From Pelargonium x hortorum (taxonomy: Eukaryota > Streptophyta > Magnoliopsida > Geraniales > Geraniaceae): 64,000 bases of DNA. The position numbers were made by a program, and so were the translations under genes. Location: positions 62,001 through 126,000 of the forward strand of contig JAYMTJ010000014.1 of NCBI GenBank assembly GCA_036897525.1, in the 5' to 3' direction. The notes under the pieces are model-generated. The model searched no databases. It had not been told where the DNA came from and was given only the letters and a program-made list of their open reading frames with translations. Shown one piece after another: positions 11,478-24,230 of this stretch. The number at the start of each line of letters is the position of its first letter. The stretch's first letter is position 1.

Positions 11478-14400
11478 CTAAAAGGAAAACTGATAAAAAC
11501 AAAGAGCTTGTCATACTTAATCTTATGCCCGCTTCTCCTTATAAATACTGTAATGTGCCAAATGAAATTCCTCTAAAGATTTTACAATACCAACCTAGTT
11601 GGGATAGTAACGGTAAGGAATAATAACTGAGTTCTAATAAATAGCGTATGGGTACTAATAAGCATTGAATATTCCAGTCCAGAAAACCTAGAGGAAAGCT
11701 CTTTCTATACTAAATTTGGCGTTCACTTCAAAAGCTATTTTGTTACGTAATTATACTAAGTCGAAGGAGATGCTGTTACTGGATCAAAGAAGAGTCCTTT
11801 AAGCCTGAATTACACGGAACTCCTAGAGTCTTTATTTAACAAATGAGAGCTCTACTTCCAAAGTTCTATAAAAACACTTAAGCAAAATCTTGTCTTTTTT
11901 CTCCCAGCGAGAAAGAGGAGGTGTTATAATGTCTTCTAGGGGTTTTGCTTGAGAAATTGACTGCATTATAGCTACAGAGAATTTCAATCTTAATATGTTA
12001 ATAATGAAAACTAATCTAGCATAAAGTATTTCTGAAAATGTTATAGGCACTTACTTTATAAGTCTAAGGACTAATAAAAAGAGTGGGGTTTGACAAATTG
12101 CGAATTTAGTGGATGAGAGAGAAAAATCTCTGATGCCTATAGGAATCCATATAATTACACGAGTAAAAGAATAGGCTTTAACTCCAATAACTGGGTAGAA
12201 TAGAATCATATAAGTTATGATGAAGTCATAAAATTCCGGGTTCTCTAATAAAGGGGTGTCTATTTATCTGAAAAAATTCTCTATACATTTACCATAGGCC
12301 ATAGGATAGAATTTTTTTATCAAGCTCTTATAAAATAAAACTCAAGTAAGAACTAAAAAGCTATGTTAGTACCCGAGCGTAGTAAGAAATCTGTAACTTG
12401 ATTTCGACGGGGGTCCTCTTACATAAAATCTTTTTAAGGGGTTTCCTACTCTACTACTAATAAGTATATTGAATTACAGCGGATTTTCATTATATCTAAT
12501 ATTGAGCTTAATTCCAGATCTAATCTATAAAATTTTATAAAGAGTATGAGCAATTACTTGGATTCTAGGCCTTTTTATTTGCATGTCTCCAAATTCAGGA
12601 CGGACTTACTGCAAGTTACTTGTGCATGCCTAACCACCGATAAAGATTCTTATAAATCTGATTTTTTCAAAACTCCCTCTGAAACTCTTTGAAAAGTGTT
12701 TACAAAAAAAGGATTAGTTATTAGTCTAGTAGCTGTTATACACCCTCGAAAATGAGAACAAAACTAGTAAGCGCCCCCGAAATTTCAGTCTAAAAGGTAC
12801 TCCGTTTTAGTGAATAAATCCCCTACTTTAATTTCAATTTACCCTTTATTTAAGAACTGGCCACAGGGTCGGATACTAAGAAGGTTGGTTTTCCGAAGGG
12901 CGGAATTAATAAAAGAAGTACTACAGTGAATTCTACTTAGGAAGTCAAGCGTTAATCTGCGATTACTTAGATTTATACTAGGTTCTACTCTAGATTTTGA
13001 GGAGCAACGCGTACTTTTGTACACTACATTCTAGATATCTTGGTCTTTTCTTCATGCACAGGGGTATAACTCTAGCAAATAACTTACAAAATCAAAATTC
13101 TGGATATTCTTTATTTTGGGTTCCGGGTTCTAGTAATATAGATTTTAGGTATTAATTTTGGGTTATTCTATTCCTTTGTATTAGCATAGCATGAGGGAAG
13201 TCCTTTTCAAGTACTCCTAATTTAAGCGGATTGCTGTGCTGGTAAGGAGAGGCCTAAATGTCTTTAGCTTTGACACTAAAGTACGAAGTTCTTACCATTA
13301 GAAGAGGACGAAGAATACAATACTATACTTTTCATGAGGACTCAGATGAACTAGAAACTCCTCACAAACCAATAAATCCTGAGAGATCTAACTTGCACAC
13401 CAAACCCACCTAGGAATCAATCTTTTGAAGGTCAAGAAGAACTACCAAGCCCTAATAATAAGAACCCCCTTATTAGACCCACCAAATAATAAATACCCAC
13501 CAAAAGGTAAAGATCCTCCAAGTTAGCTGACTTAATTAGGTCATAAATGGAAGCCTGTCTTAGTGGACTAATACACCTGTCGATAGAAGGTTTTAGGAAG
13601 ATATAATTACCTAGGAGTTTCTATAAGATAGTTTAGGAAGCCCACTCTCTTCTCTATTGCGGCTTTAACTCTTTCAGGAAACACATCCATTGCAGTACCA
13701 ACTGCTTTAGAACCTTCTAAATCCACGAATTCTTCTGTTAATTGAAAGCACTGGCTCTTTACTAAGAAGGAACAATGACTTATAACTCCCTCTATTGTTG
13801 GGTCTTGGGATTCCAATACTAGTTATTATAGCGGTTAGTTATTCTATTCTTTAGTAGTTAATACTTATATAGGAGTATACAGGTCTGGTATTGATTCGCC
13901 AACTCTTTAGGTAGCAGCCCTTAAGTCCACAGCCTCTCCTTCGAGGAAGTTCTGGAATTAATCTTTATTCAGCTGAGTAAACGGGTAACATTCGATTGAT
14001 GACTCCTAAACTACTAAACTGGAACTCTATTTAAGGAATTCCTTTCTGAATTTAGAGAGCGCCTAAACTAGAACTAGAAAAGGGAATAGGAATATCCGAT
14101 CTAAGGAAAGCTCCTATAGTTACAGTTATCCCTTACATAAACTCCTTTATTTAAGATTAAGAATCTTGTAAACACCTTTCTCAGTTATTTATTATCCAGG
14201 AACCACAAAGCAAAACTCAGTTCTGGAATATTATCGGATAGGTATCTCCTCTCCAATTCTAGAACAAAGGAAATATAAGAGTCTTCCAGTGTTCAGTGCT
14301 TAAAGAGTAATAGAATATTCCTTAACAGTGGCAAACAACTTACAAGTTTATATAAGTCCTTCCTATAAACTAGCCCTCATTAGCTGCTGACAAGATTATA

Positions 14401-14800
14401 ATAAGAGCATGTTCCTACTAGGATTAGAAAAGAACTAAAGGATAAGGGGCACTCAACTCAGGGTATCGGTTATATCGCATTTAGAGAGAACTTGCTTTAC
14501 AAAGGATATTACTCCTTAAACTTAAAGATTGACCGGCTTCCAAGAGCTATTACAAGAAGACATGATCGGAAGTCGTACCTCATTGGAGATAAGCCCTTCC
14601 TAGCTTCCATCAACTGTACCTAGCTTTCTTTAGACCGAAAGGCTTACTGCACCGAAAGAAGTCGGAAACCCTGGAAACCACTGAAAAAACAGAAGAAACA
14701 GACTGACTTTCATACCTTTCCTTCTTAACTTGAGAGTTAGACTTTAACTTAGGAGATAGAATTCTGCAGCTAGAAACCTTATAAGCTGTTAGAGCTAGAG

Positions 14801-15590
14801 CACCTATTGTGTGCCCTGGAGCTAGCTATTATTAGATTGTTAGTTTAGTAAGGAGTTTTCTAATTATAATTAATTGTATTATAGTTGTAAGGATATTCCC
14901 TCTAGTACTATGCAGCTTATCGATAAGATAAGGAGGGTAAGAACCTAGTACATAGATGAATCCTTTTTTTTTTATAATAGGCTTATCTTATAAAGTTAGA
15001 TAGACTAGTACCAGGATATGCTATTAGGTCAGCGGTCAGCCTTTTGTTTCTCTAAAATTAAGTATTCTACTTACAAATTTCAAAAGAAATGCTCCCTACA
15101 AGAAAAGAAGAATACAAGATTTCTGATTTAGTGTAATCTAATAAACCACGATATTGGAATAAGTTATTGAAGATTCCCCCTTTTTTTTTTTCTTTTTGGT
15201 CTCGATTTTACCCGAGAGTAACCTTGCCTACTAATTATAGGTTAATAAACTCTTTGAACCTAAGACAGCCTTCTGTTTGAGATTGATGTTTTGTTTTACC
15301 TGTGCGACACGGGAAGTTTAAGTTTATCAAACGTAACTCAGTTATTTCTATTACTGAAACCAGATATTTTATTATCAAGCGGATTTGCCTAGTGGACTAC
15401 CAATTTACTAAGATGAACACCCTTTTTATTATAGTATATCAGGCTTGCTCCTAGGAAAACCTTTTATTCATGGAGATACTCAAAAAGAACATAATAGGGA
15501 GCAGCTTGATAACAGGGATGCCGTACCGTAGAAATTTCAAGAATTTCATGAAAAGGAGACTTTTGAGTTACCAAAGGACAATCGTAAGTA
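14801..15590. other. T/G-leaning spacer with a repeated GCTTATCGATAA motif
   Basis: No gene is seen. The first part (14801-15000) is T-rich on the plus strand and resembles the patch at 841-1790. It carries the second copy of CTATG-NN-GCTTATCGATAA. The remainder is ordinary A+T-rich spacer. A small hairpin, GAAATT/AATTTC, lies near 15531-15547. Confidence 0.45.
14908..14926. repeat. CTATG-NN-GCTTATCGATAA repeat, copy 2
   Basis: Matches the copy at 846-863 in all but the two central bases, and is again followed by a purine-rich AAGGAGGG run. Confidence 0.35.
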
Positions 15591-15592
15591 CC

Positions 15593-15635
15593 ATGCATTA
15601 TCTGTTCGCGCAGATATAAGATATATCTGATGCAT
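15593..15635. repeat. Nested alternative hairpins framed by ATGCAT
   Basis: Two ATGCAT sequences (15593-15598 and 15630-15635) frame three segments: TATCTG (15599-15604), CAGATATA (15611-15618) and TATATCTG (15622-15629). The middle segment can pair with the first (6 bp, loop TTCGCG) or with the third (8 bp, loop AGA), but not with both. That layout allows two mutually exclusive folds, as in an attenuator or a mobile double-hairpin element. I see no gene downstream that it could regulate. Confidence 0.6.
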
Positions 15636-15644
15636 ACTGACGGT

Positions 15645-15680
15645 TACTATAAGTGTTTATATGAAACAACACTTATAGTA
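15645..15680. repeat. Perfect 13-bp inverted repeat with 10-base loop
   Basis: TACTATAAGTGTT (15645-15657) and its exact complement AACACTTATAGTA (15668-15680) are separated by 10 bases. By a simple base-frequency estimate such a perfect stem with a short loop is not expected by chance in 64 kb. It is not followed by a T run, so it is not a classic rho-independent terminator. It sits 9 bases after the nested hairpins at 15593-15635, making a double-hairpin block. Confidence 0.8.
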
Positions 15681-16683
15681 TGGGGTATAGCCATGAAAAG
15701 TAGTTACAAGTTTAGAGTCATAAAATAATCAACTATTAGAACTATAGATTGACAGCTAACATTCCCGCAAAATACAAGCAATAACCCTCCTACAGGGGAC
15801 GCCCAGTAGCCGTTAAACTAGATTTAAACTCATAATTGCTAGACAAAATAAAAGAAACCATATTCCGAAATAGAGCTTTGTAAAACAAACAGGATTATCA
15901 AAGTTCTATGAGGACAGTCCCAATTATACTAACAGTAGGAGTTTCTATTGGTTGGTAATAGCCACATCCCTATTAAGTTAAGTATAGCCTTAAACCGTCT
16001 TTTATTTATAAGTACAAGAAATTTATCTTTCATTTTTGTTGATTGAGAGTACAAGCACTTTCCGGGATAGGTAATAACTCTATGCTATAATTCTTTGCTT
16101 TGTCTCCTTGCTGCTAATGGAGTTAATTGCTCCTGAAGAGATATGTATCTCGCTTGTTACTATTCCGTCCGAATTTATCTTGTTTTATGGATTTCCCGAA
16201 CCAGCCAATTGAGGTCTTCAGGTTGTACCATTCCTATTATCTTCCTCACCTAACTCTAATCTTGTAAGCTGGAGTTGCTAAAGGAAGAAATGTATTCTTC
16301 TTGGTAAAGTCTGTCAAGCTGTAGCTAAGTAATGATGGAGAGTAATTCTTCTAGTCAGCAAAGTTGTCCACTTTGTATTTCCTTCATTTCATGTTGTATT
16401 TAGAGTATCCGGATAATAAGTAGTTCTAACTGATACTAACAGGGAAGTTTAGGCTCAAGGCTGCAAGGATTCATTTATTTATAAGATAAAAGAATTTCAA
16501 CTAAATCTAAAATGGTAATAAAAGAAAGAATTTATATAAATATTAGGTTTCTTTGCTTTAATTAACTAGTATTTCTTTAGCTTTCTTCTTTTAAGAGGTA
16601 GAAATTAAGTAAGACAGGGTTTCCGTTAAAAGAGCTTTCTACTAGCTCCAGATTTCCCGGCTTCTAAGCAAGGCAGTACTAAT

Positions 16684-16695
16684 AAGGAACTCCTT
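16684..16695. repeat. Purine-to-pyrimidine palindrome, 5-bp arms
   Basis: AAGGA, AC, TCCTT. The GGAACTCC core is one of the most frequent centres in the window (also near 11818 and 43101). Confidence 0.4.
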
Positions 16696-17670
16696 TTTAC
16701 TCTTAATAAATTCTCTTCGATGGACCCCTAGTGACTTACTAACTTGAATTGGAGTTCCTTTAGGCAGAACACTATAGCTATAGAGTACAGTAACACAATA
16801 CAATAAGGATTCTAATTACAGAGCATCTCGAAGTAAGACTAACTTTTATAAGGGGTCCTCCTAAGTTACTAATATATCCAAGACCCTAAAAATGACTTTT
16901 TTAATTTCCATTTTCGATATTCCTTACTATTAAATAAACAAGCTCCCCTTGAGTAGTACTATCTATCGAGATATTGTGCTGATCAAGGTTTAGTTTCCAC
17001 GGAAGTGGACTCCCAGTAAGACATCTAAACTAATGAATATAAGAAAAAGTCCGGCTAAGGCTTTCAATGGCTTAGAATTTCTGTAATATAAAAGAGAAGC
17101 TTGGAGATTCACCTTTTGGGGGAGGAATTGGGCCAGCTCCGAGAACATCCTTATTAATTTCGGTAAAGAGATATGCTTTAAATAATTATAGTAAATAGGG
17201 TATCTAGGAATACGTGCTGGGGAAAGCAAAGCACTTACTTTACTCTGTGAATTCTAATTGTTTACTTTAATCTAACTAAACTTGTCATTTTGAAAGAACA
17301 TTTTTGTAATTATATAGGTCTCCCCTACAGTATTTGGACTTAACTTTTCAAAATTTTAGTATTAACCTCACAAAATAAACTAACAAAATAAAATGGAAAA
17401 CCCGGGACTACTAGCTTATTAATCACCAATGTTTATTAAATAAAAGAAATTCTTTGTTGTTTGCTAACTTGTATTGTAGAATTTACTAATATTCCCGTCG
17501 AGTAAAAGAGCGCTCATTTATTCGCTAAGCTATTTTAAGGATAGAAACTTCATATAGGACAACGGCCTTATATATATAAACGAAACCCCATAGAGTTCCT
17601 CATGATTTACTGTAAACACTTTACTATTTTCCAGGTCTGCTTGGCTTAGACTTAGCTGCTGAGTTATAAA

Positions 17671-17684
17671 AGAATTCGAATTCT
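17671..17684. repeat. Perfect 14-base palindrome
   Basis: AGAATTCGAATTCT, a perfect palindrome built from two GAATTC halves. A second perfect 14-base palindrome with the same halves lies at 35118-35131. Confidence 0.55.
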
Positions 17685-20644
17685 AGCGCACCCCAGTCAT
17701 AGGCAGATTAGAATATTATGATAGAGGGGTCCGTTTTCTTTTTGAATCCTAGTAATACTAAAGATTGAGTTGCGTCCCCTGACTTTGTATAAGGGAGTTA
17801 ATAGGAGTCTTTTGTTACTATATGTTAGGTAAATCTTTCAGTTCTGCTAAAATTGAAACTAGAATTAGAATATATTAGGTTTTGTTTAGATAAGTAAGCT
17901 AAGAGATAGGATCTCCGCTAGAAGGTATAAGACTTATAACTTTTAAAAAGGGTATCATATCAAAGCAAGCTTATTCTTTTTAGAGTTATATTATAATTAA
18001 GTAAAAAAAAGGTTTTTTCTGATTTCAAATTATATCAAAGAATGGACAGAATATGGATATTGTATACTTATTTTTGGAAAGATTTGCTATAGTCTTAAAA
18101 GTCTTAATTAGTAGTAGTAGTGCAAAAATTCCTGTATTTTTTTTTACTTATTACAACTCTGACAATCCTTTATAGTTCACAAGTTATTATAAATAGAACT
18201 GGAAAATAGTGCTTATGGTTAAAGTGCTTACAAGGGTCTACGATTCTTGCGCTAATAAGAAAAAAGCAATGTCTTAAAATACATTAGACCTAATTTCAGT
18301 TAAAAGAGGGCTTAGGTGAAAACTTTGTAGGTAAAAGAAAGATAAGAACTGTATTTTGAAACCTAGTGAAAAGAAAAGCGATTTGTAGAACTCCGCTCAC
18401 TTGAAAATAGGATACATCTAGAGTAGGCCTTCTATTATTTCTTCTACTAAATACGGAGGTTTAATACTCTTGCGCTAAGGAAGAGAGAGTCTTAATTATA
18501 CATTAACGTAAAATGACAGTTTATGAATTTTATTCTGAGGAAAAGCAGCAATAAATAATTATCAAGCTATACTAACACTTAAGCCTTTGCTTAACTTATA
18601 CAACTAGCTTCAAAGAACAATGTAAAAAAGCTCAAGATCTTTATTTACTTAGTTGCTTATGAGGCAAAAACCGGGAAAACTTACTAAGGAAGAGAAACTT
18701 ATAAACTAATGATTTAGTTAAGAGTTAAAATATCTGTTAGCTCTAATAAGAATACTTTGGATCCGTGAGTAGGATATATTTTGCTGTAGTTCTACTTTTC
18801 TGAACTTAGATCACGCTAGCTTTTTTTTATCCTGATTCTGACTAAAAAAAGGTCTTTTTTATATAGTACTTGCTTAGGCAAAAGTGCACTACAACGAAGT
18901 CATAGGGTACTTTTCTTTAAATTTATAAGACTTTATATTAAAATGATTTGACTCTTACTTAATAGGAAACAGAAGAAGCTTTTCAAGGAAAAAGGGTAGA
19001 GCCTTTACTTAAAATTCATTTTTAAGGAGATCTCGAGCTTTGTCTACTAAAATAATAGGGGGACTCTCTCTGGCCGGCGTGCTCTTTATTGATACTCCAG
19101 TGTAATAAGAAAAGAAGGCCCCTTATGAATAAAGTGCGGATCCCCCGGATGAGCTCTTGATAATTGGTTATTTAACTTCTCTCGGCTAAAATTTGTAGAA
19201 TCTAGTCTATTTTACCAAGGAAGCTTATAAACAGAGGAACCACTAAGATAAAGCTAGGTCCTAAAAAGAGCTCTTTATAAGTTTATTAGTTAAAGTATGC
19301 TCAGTTGCTCCTTGGAAAAGTTATGCTCAAAACCCACAGATATCATCTACTTGTCAACCAAAAGCGCTGTGCGTTCATTTAGGATTTCGAAACCATGTAA
19401 TGTAATACTTATGAGTTCCACTACTTCATTACTGACTCGTAATATGGTTTTCGTTGGTATTACAAGGAGATTCGTAGAATCAAGTCTTCCGCCTTCGCTC
19501 GAGGGTATCCCTATGTACCTATCTTAACAAGAATTTCAATATCGACTAGTATGTGGTAAAATCCTAAGACGTACAAAGTAGTGTAGTACTGCCCCAGAAG
19601 ATATAGTTGACCCCCTAAATACAAAAAAGAAAAGGCATTCCTTTTTGATACTCAGCGCATAGATTTGGGATAATATTCCCTCTTTTTAAATACGAGTCAT
19701 TACTACTAGTATAAGGCCCTCCGATAAAAGAATATCACAAAAAACTCCATCCAAGCGGGGCCCTAGACATTTCTATTCTCTATTTAAGAAGTCCTTTGAG
19801 GCGAACTAACACAACATGCACAGTATTCCTATACTACTTTAACTAATGAAGCGAGGGCAATTAGTTTATTACTAGTATTTTCAAAGAAACCGAATCTCTA
19901 TCAACTTTTAACTTACGGGTGTCCGGATCAAATATATCGTATTCTTTTTGTTGTGTGTTGAGTATTCTACTTTTCCACCAGGGTAACTCTTGCTATATAT
20001 CTTTTACCCGATAGCTCCCTACTATGCCCGGTACCTCTTTTCGGAAGGAGTCACTTAGCTAAGAATCCTGCTTTCTATTATGCCTTCGTATTAGCCAGTC
20101 AACTAAATAGGTTCTGTTTAGTACATTCTATTATACCAGTTAGAAAAAGTAGATTTTATAGTACAACATGTAGGGTTTACCCTGTTAAAGGAATTACAAT
20201 TAAGGATAAATTCGACATACTAAAAAGCGTATAGCCAATATTCGTGTGCTTTCAATCTTGAGAATTTCCAAGGGGATCAAAAGCTTGACTTTTTTTAGTT
20301 ACAGTGTACAAATGCAAGAAAAACCTTTAATAAGTTTTTTTAGTAAGGAAGAGAATTAATTAGGGTTCCGGATCTAGCCTATCCTATACTTAATGAGTTT
20401 CCCTGCAAAGCTAAAAAAGTGATGAGTAAAGCCCGACAATTAACTAAGAATAATATAAAATGACTTACTTAAAAATTCAATTAGCCAAGAACCCTCGTCG
20501 AGGAGCGCTGTCTTTCAATACAAGTACTACAAGATTGGTCCTTAATTCAAGGAAAAGCCCCTGGATGCTTTCTATTTTGTACTTTGAGGACTAGATTTCC
20601 TGTGGGTAGTAGTGGGTTTTTACTAGAGTTTGTGGTTTTTGTTT

Positions 20645-20712
20645 ATGCCTGCCGAGCGGCTAAGTCAACGAGTATAATTCAAAACCTCGCGTAGGAAATT
20701 CGACAGGACTCA
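20645..20712 (+). pseudogene. Class II tRNA-like relic (trnY or trnS type)
   Basis: TGCCGAGCGGCTAAG looks like the D-arm of a long-variable-arm tRNA (compare GGCCGAGTGGT in plant trnY). It is followed by GTATAATTC where the anticodon loop would be, and by CGCGTAGG then AAATTCGA, which resembles a T-arm with extra bases. No acceptor stem can be formed. The embedded CCTCGCGTAGGAAATTC recurs at 63244. Low confidence. Confidence 0.22.
20685..20701. repeat. CCTCGCG-NAGGAA repeat, copy 1
   Basis: CCTCGCGTAGGAAATTC differs by one base from 63244-63260. The CCTCGCGCAGGAA core is also present at 48824-48836. The word is far more G+C-rich than its surroundings, so three copies are unlikely to be chance. 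Confidence 0.5.
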
Positions 20713-22364
20713 ACTAGATAGGTATCTATATTCAATTCATATTTCTCTTATATAACAAAGATAACAGCACTTGAACCACTGAAAAAAGGGTTTTCAATCT
20801 CAGGTAAGAGAGCGCATTATACTGGCTAGATATAGTGTTTATATTTAATCGATTCAGGGGAATTCGGTATAACAGCTAATAAAATTAACTTTTTGAATAG
20901 GTATTTTCCAGTTGAATATTAGTAATAGAATCTAAAGTCTTTTGGTCCTGTAAATTACTTGCTAGATTCTATTCTGGTAGGGCTCCCCTTCCCCTACTCT
21001 AGGAAGACCCCGAAGTCTATAAAACCGGGGAATCTTGAGAATTGATAATAAAGTAGAATTAATACCTCTTAAATCAAAAAAGGCATCAATACATTTATAC
21101 TTTAAGTACCTTTTAAAGAAAACCTATTCATTTCGTAAAGTAAGAAGGCAAGGGACATGCTTCAAAACTTAGAAAAAAGGCCTATACACTATAACAGGTA
21201 TCTCATTACCAGGTTACTAGAAAAGCAAATAAACGTTCTCGTCAGGATCCCGCAACTACAGTACTGTAAATGTCCTAAGAAAAAAGCATGAGGTTTTCTA
21301 TGGTATTACCCATTTTTATAAGCCAGCTATTTACCGTATAAGAGTGAATTTATTCTGTTACAAGATACCTAATTCTCTATCATTCATTCTTTAGCTTTTT
21401 TATGTTTTTACTTCAAATAGGACTAAATCAATCCCTAAAGTAAAGACAGCGATTAGTAAAAACTGAAATACAAGAAACCCAGTTCTTTAACTAAGTAAGC
21501 AAAACGTTAGCTATAACATACCAGTGACACTCTAAACTGCATAAAAGTAAAAAATACAAAGAGGCACACAATACAAATATCCCATCGGAATACCCATAAC
21601 TTCTATAGCATTTTTGGGCACTTTACCAAGAAACTCTCGTGTATTTTCACTAAATTAAAGAGAAAGAAGAACCACTCCATAGTATCTAAACTTTTTCTGG
21701 CCATCCTTGATTCTATAACTCCGAATAGTAAGTCCTCGCAAACAGGTATTGACTCCTTCTAATAATACAAAGCTAATACAATTCCCATTTCTGACCTTAA
21801 TTTAAGGAAAGCCTTAATCTATATATCTCAAGTATACTTTTAAATGCAAGAGCAGAAAGATTCGTGGAAAAAGTTCGAATAAACCCTTATTATCTACAAA
21901 CGAGTAGGGTTCTAATCCGAACTTAAATTAAGATTTTTAAAGCTGTTTCCTTATATATTGCACGCTGAATCTGAGAGGCATCCCTAAAGGCTTTCTGTTA
22001 TATATCTTAAAATTAGTAGTAAACTAATTTCGTATAAGAGGTTTAGAAAATCAAAATGATGAAAAAAACTAGAATTTCTCTTGGGTATAGATTTACACTT
22101 ATCCGGATTTAGGACTCCAAACTCTAGAAATAGGTTAAAAGCGCACCACTTAGGAGCTGCCTTTTTATGTAGCAAAGTTGTTGTCTACCTAAATTTTTGT
22201 TCGTTCAAAGTTCTATGTGATAAAGCCTAATTTAGGGGGCACTCTCTAGAATTCTAAAAGACAATTCTTATCAGAGATTTGTACGTAGTAGTAGTCAATA
22301 TAAGTATGACCTATAAAACCCAAGTCGAGAACTATATAGGTATACTATAAAAGGCTGCAGTCAC

Positions 22365-22374
22365 AGGAGCTCCT
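22365..22374. repeat. AGGAGCTCCT palindrome, copy 2
   Basis: Identical to 4656-4665 and followed directly by a pyrimidine run. Confidence 0.45.
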
Positions 22375-23876
22375 CACCCACTTAAGCAGGGCTCCCAAAG
22401 AGAAAGAGTTCAAGTCATCAATTAGCAAGCCTCGGCAGCCTGCGGAAAGAAAGGCGGGATAGAGTCTCTTTTTGTAGGATTACAATGGGAAGAGGTCTCA
22501 AGCTTTAGGACTTCCAGGTAGTAGTTATAACCGAGTTATTCACTGTGTTTTTGCTGCTCTTATTTTGGGTATCTGAATTCCGAATTTTCTTTTGGATAAC
22601 GAAATCTAGTTAAAAGTCTCTTAATAGAAGTGTCCATGAGAGCTAAGAAAAGATTCCGATAAAAAGTAACTTCTGTTTCGTAAAAGTTATCTAGCGGAAT
22701 CCCACTAGTTAATTAGTAGCAAGTCTGCGAGAAACTCCTCCTTTTACACCAAAGTATAGCAGGAAATTCCTTTTCCACAGGCATCGGTATCTCTCATAAG
22801 AAAGGTTTACAGATACAGACTTAGGGAGTTATATACTTTACTTATTTAAGCAAGAGACCCCTTGGTCTATATCTTTGCGAAATTCTTCAAGGGTTAATCC
22901 CATCTGTTATAACTCTTTCTTTAAAATAGACCCTTAAATTACCCAAGAATTAGTTATGGTAAAATGAAAACTAATAAACTCATTAAAAACGGTTAACCAA
23001 CGAAAAGTTATCGCATAAAATAAAAGGCTTAGGGAACTTTAAAGGAAAGGGTAAACCCAATACTGGAAAGGGGAACCTGCAACAACGGGATTTTTCTAGG
23101 CACTGCAGGTAAGTAAAGTACAACTCTAGAAAATCTTACAAGGGGTTGAGAAGAATACATAAGGATACATCAAAAGGAACATCCTATAGGATCCTTGGAC
23201 TTGACTAAGAGTCATTTCTTTTCTATCTATCATAAAGTAACATTAGAGTAATCCAATAGAAGCTCCTCCATGCCAGTTCATCGACTGATCTTAATGGCAA
23301 AAGCCCTAAAACTTGAGTTAAAAGCCCCTGGTTATACGTTTTTCCCAATTCATTGCCATTATTGTGGCTACAGTAAATGCTAAATCTTTATATCAATCTT
23401 TTTTCGATCAAACATCACTCCTGAAGTGGTTTGGCTAGAAACAAATCTAGAGTCTACCCTTACTAATGGTACAAAGTTAACTGTAGATAAAGCAAACTTT
23501 CATGAAACTCTGTTATTTTATTAATAATCCAGACTTGAGTTTGTACTTTAACAAAGGAATCCATATCTAAGACGTTCCTTGAGTTTGAGCCTAGTGAAAC
23601 TAGAGAAAACAATAACACAACCATTAAAATTCCTCCACGTTGCTAGTAAAAACTTAGACTTGATGCTAGCTAACTCTAGAAACTCGCTAATCCCTTTCAA
23701 AATTGAGTACTACGTAGTCTTAAGTCACAAAGTGAAAATTGAATGTGCTATCACTAAATTACGTAAATACAGCATAAAGTTGGATTTTTCGTCTGTGTGT
23801 AAACATTTCAAACCCTACAAATGATAAACTTCTCTTTCTAAAATTGAGTCAAACTTGTTCAAACAAAAGAGTCCGA

Positions 23877-23890
23877 AGAGGTATCCCTCT
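23877..23890. repeat. Purine-to-pyrimidine palindrome, 5-bp arms
   Basis: AGAGG, TATC, CCTCT. Confidence 0.4.
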
Positions 23891-24230
23891 ATTTAAGTTA
23901 AGGCGGGCAATCTAGTTTTAAGGGACTAAAAGTAACACTTAACACAACCTATACAATCCGAAATGCGTAGTGAGAATTTCTCTGTCTTTTATCCGTCCAA
24001 AACTTTCTTTAGTGAATTTTCCAAGGAAACTTGTGTAAAGACTTGCGTTATTCAAATAAACCCAGAACCTTAAGCCTTTTAAAAAATTCTTTTCAGATCC
24101 TTAAAAAAAAATCCTACGGCTTTCGCGAGCTCTACCCAGGGCATACTTGTTAAATCTGATTTTTGAGAGGCTGCAGAAATACCTAGGTTTTGGCTTGAAA
24201 CTATGAATACACATTGCAGCAAGCAGAAAA

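Larger units (their letters stand above)
7301..14800. other. Long spacer without recognisable genes
   Basis: About 7.5 kb with no gene, tRNA arm or rRNA motif that I can support. It contains a TATAG microsatellite at 7616-7635, a Y-to-R palindrome near 8953-8967 (CCCTT, loop, AAGGG), the palindrome at 11463-11477 and many homopolymer runs. The 60-80 codon ORFs here have no family resemblance. Confidence 0.55.
15690..20640. other. Long spacer without recognisable genes
   Basis: About 5 kb with no supported gene. It has palindromes at 16684-16695 and 17671-17684, a short TAG triplet run near 18109-18120, and several T and A runs. The ORF at 19297-19527 (76 codons, Ser-rich) has no Shine-Dalgarno-like context and no recognisable motif. 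Confidence 0.55.
20715..24230. other. Long spacer without recognisable genes
   Basis: About 3.5 kb with no supported gene. It contains R-to-Y palindromes at 22365-22374 and 23877-23890. The ORF at 23579-23824 (81 codons) is Lys/Leu/Ser-rich with no recognisable motif and no Shine-Dalgarno-like start, so I do not annotate it. Confidence 0.5.
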
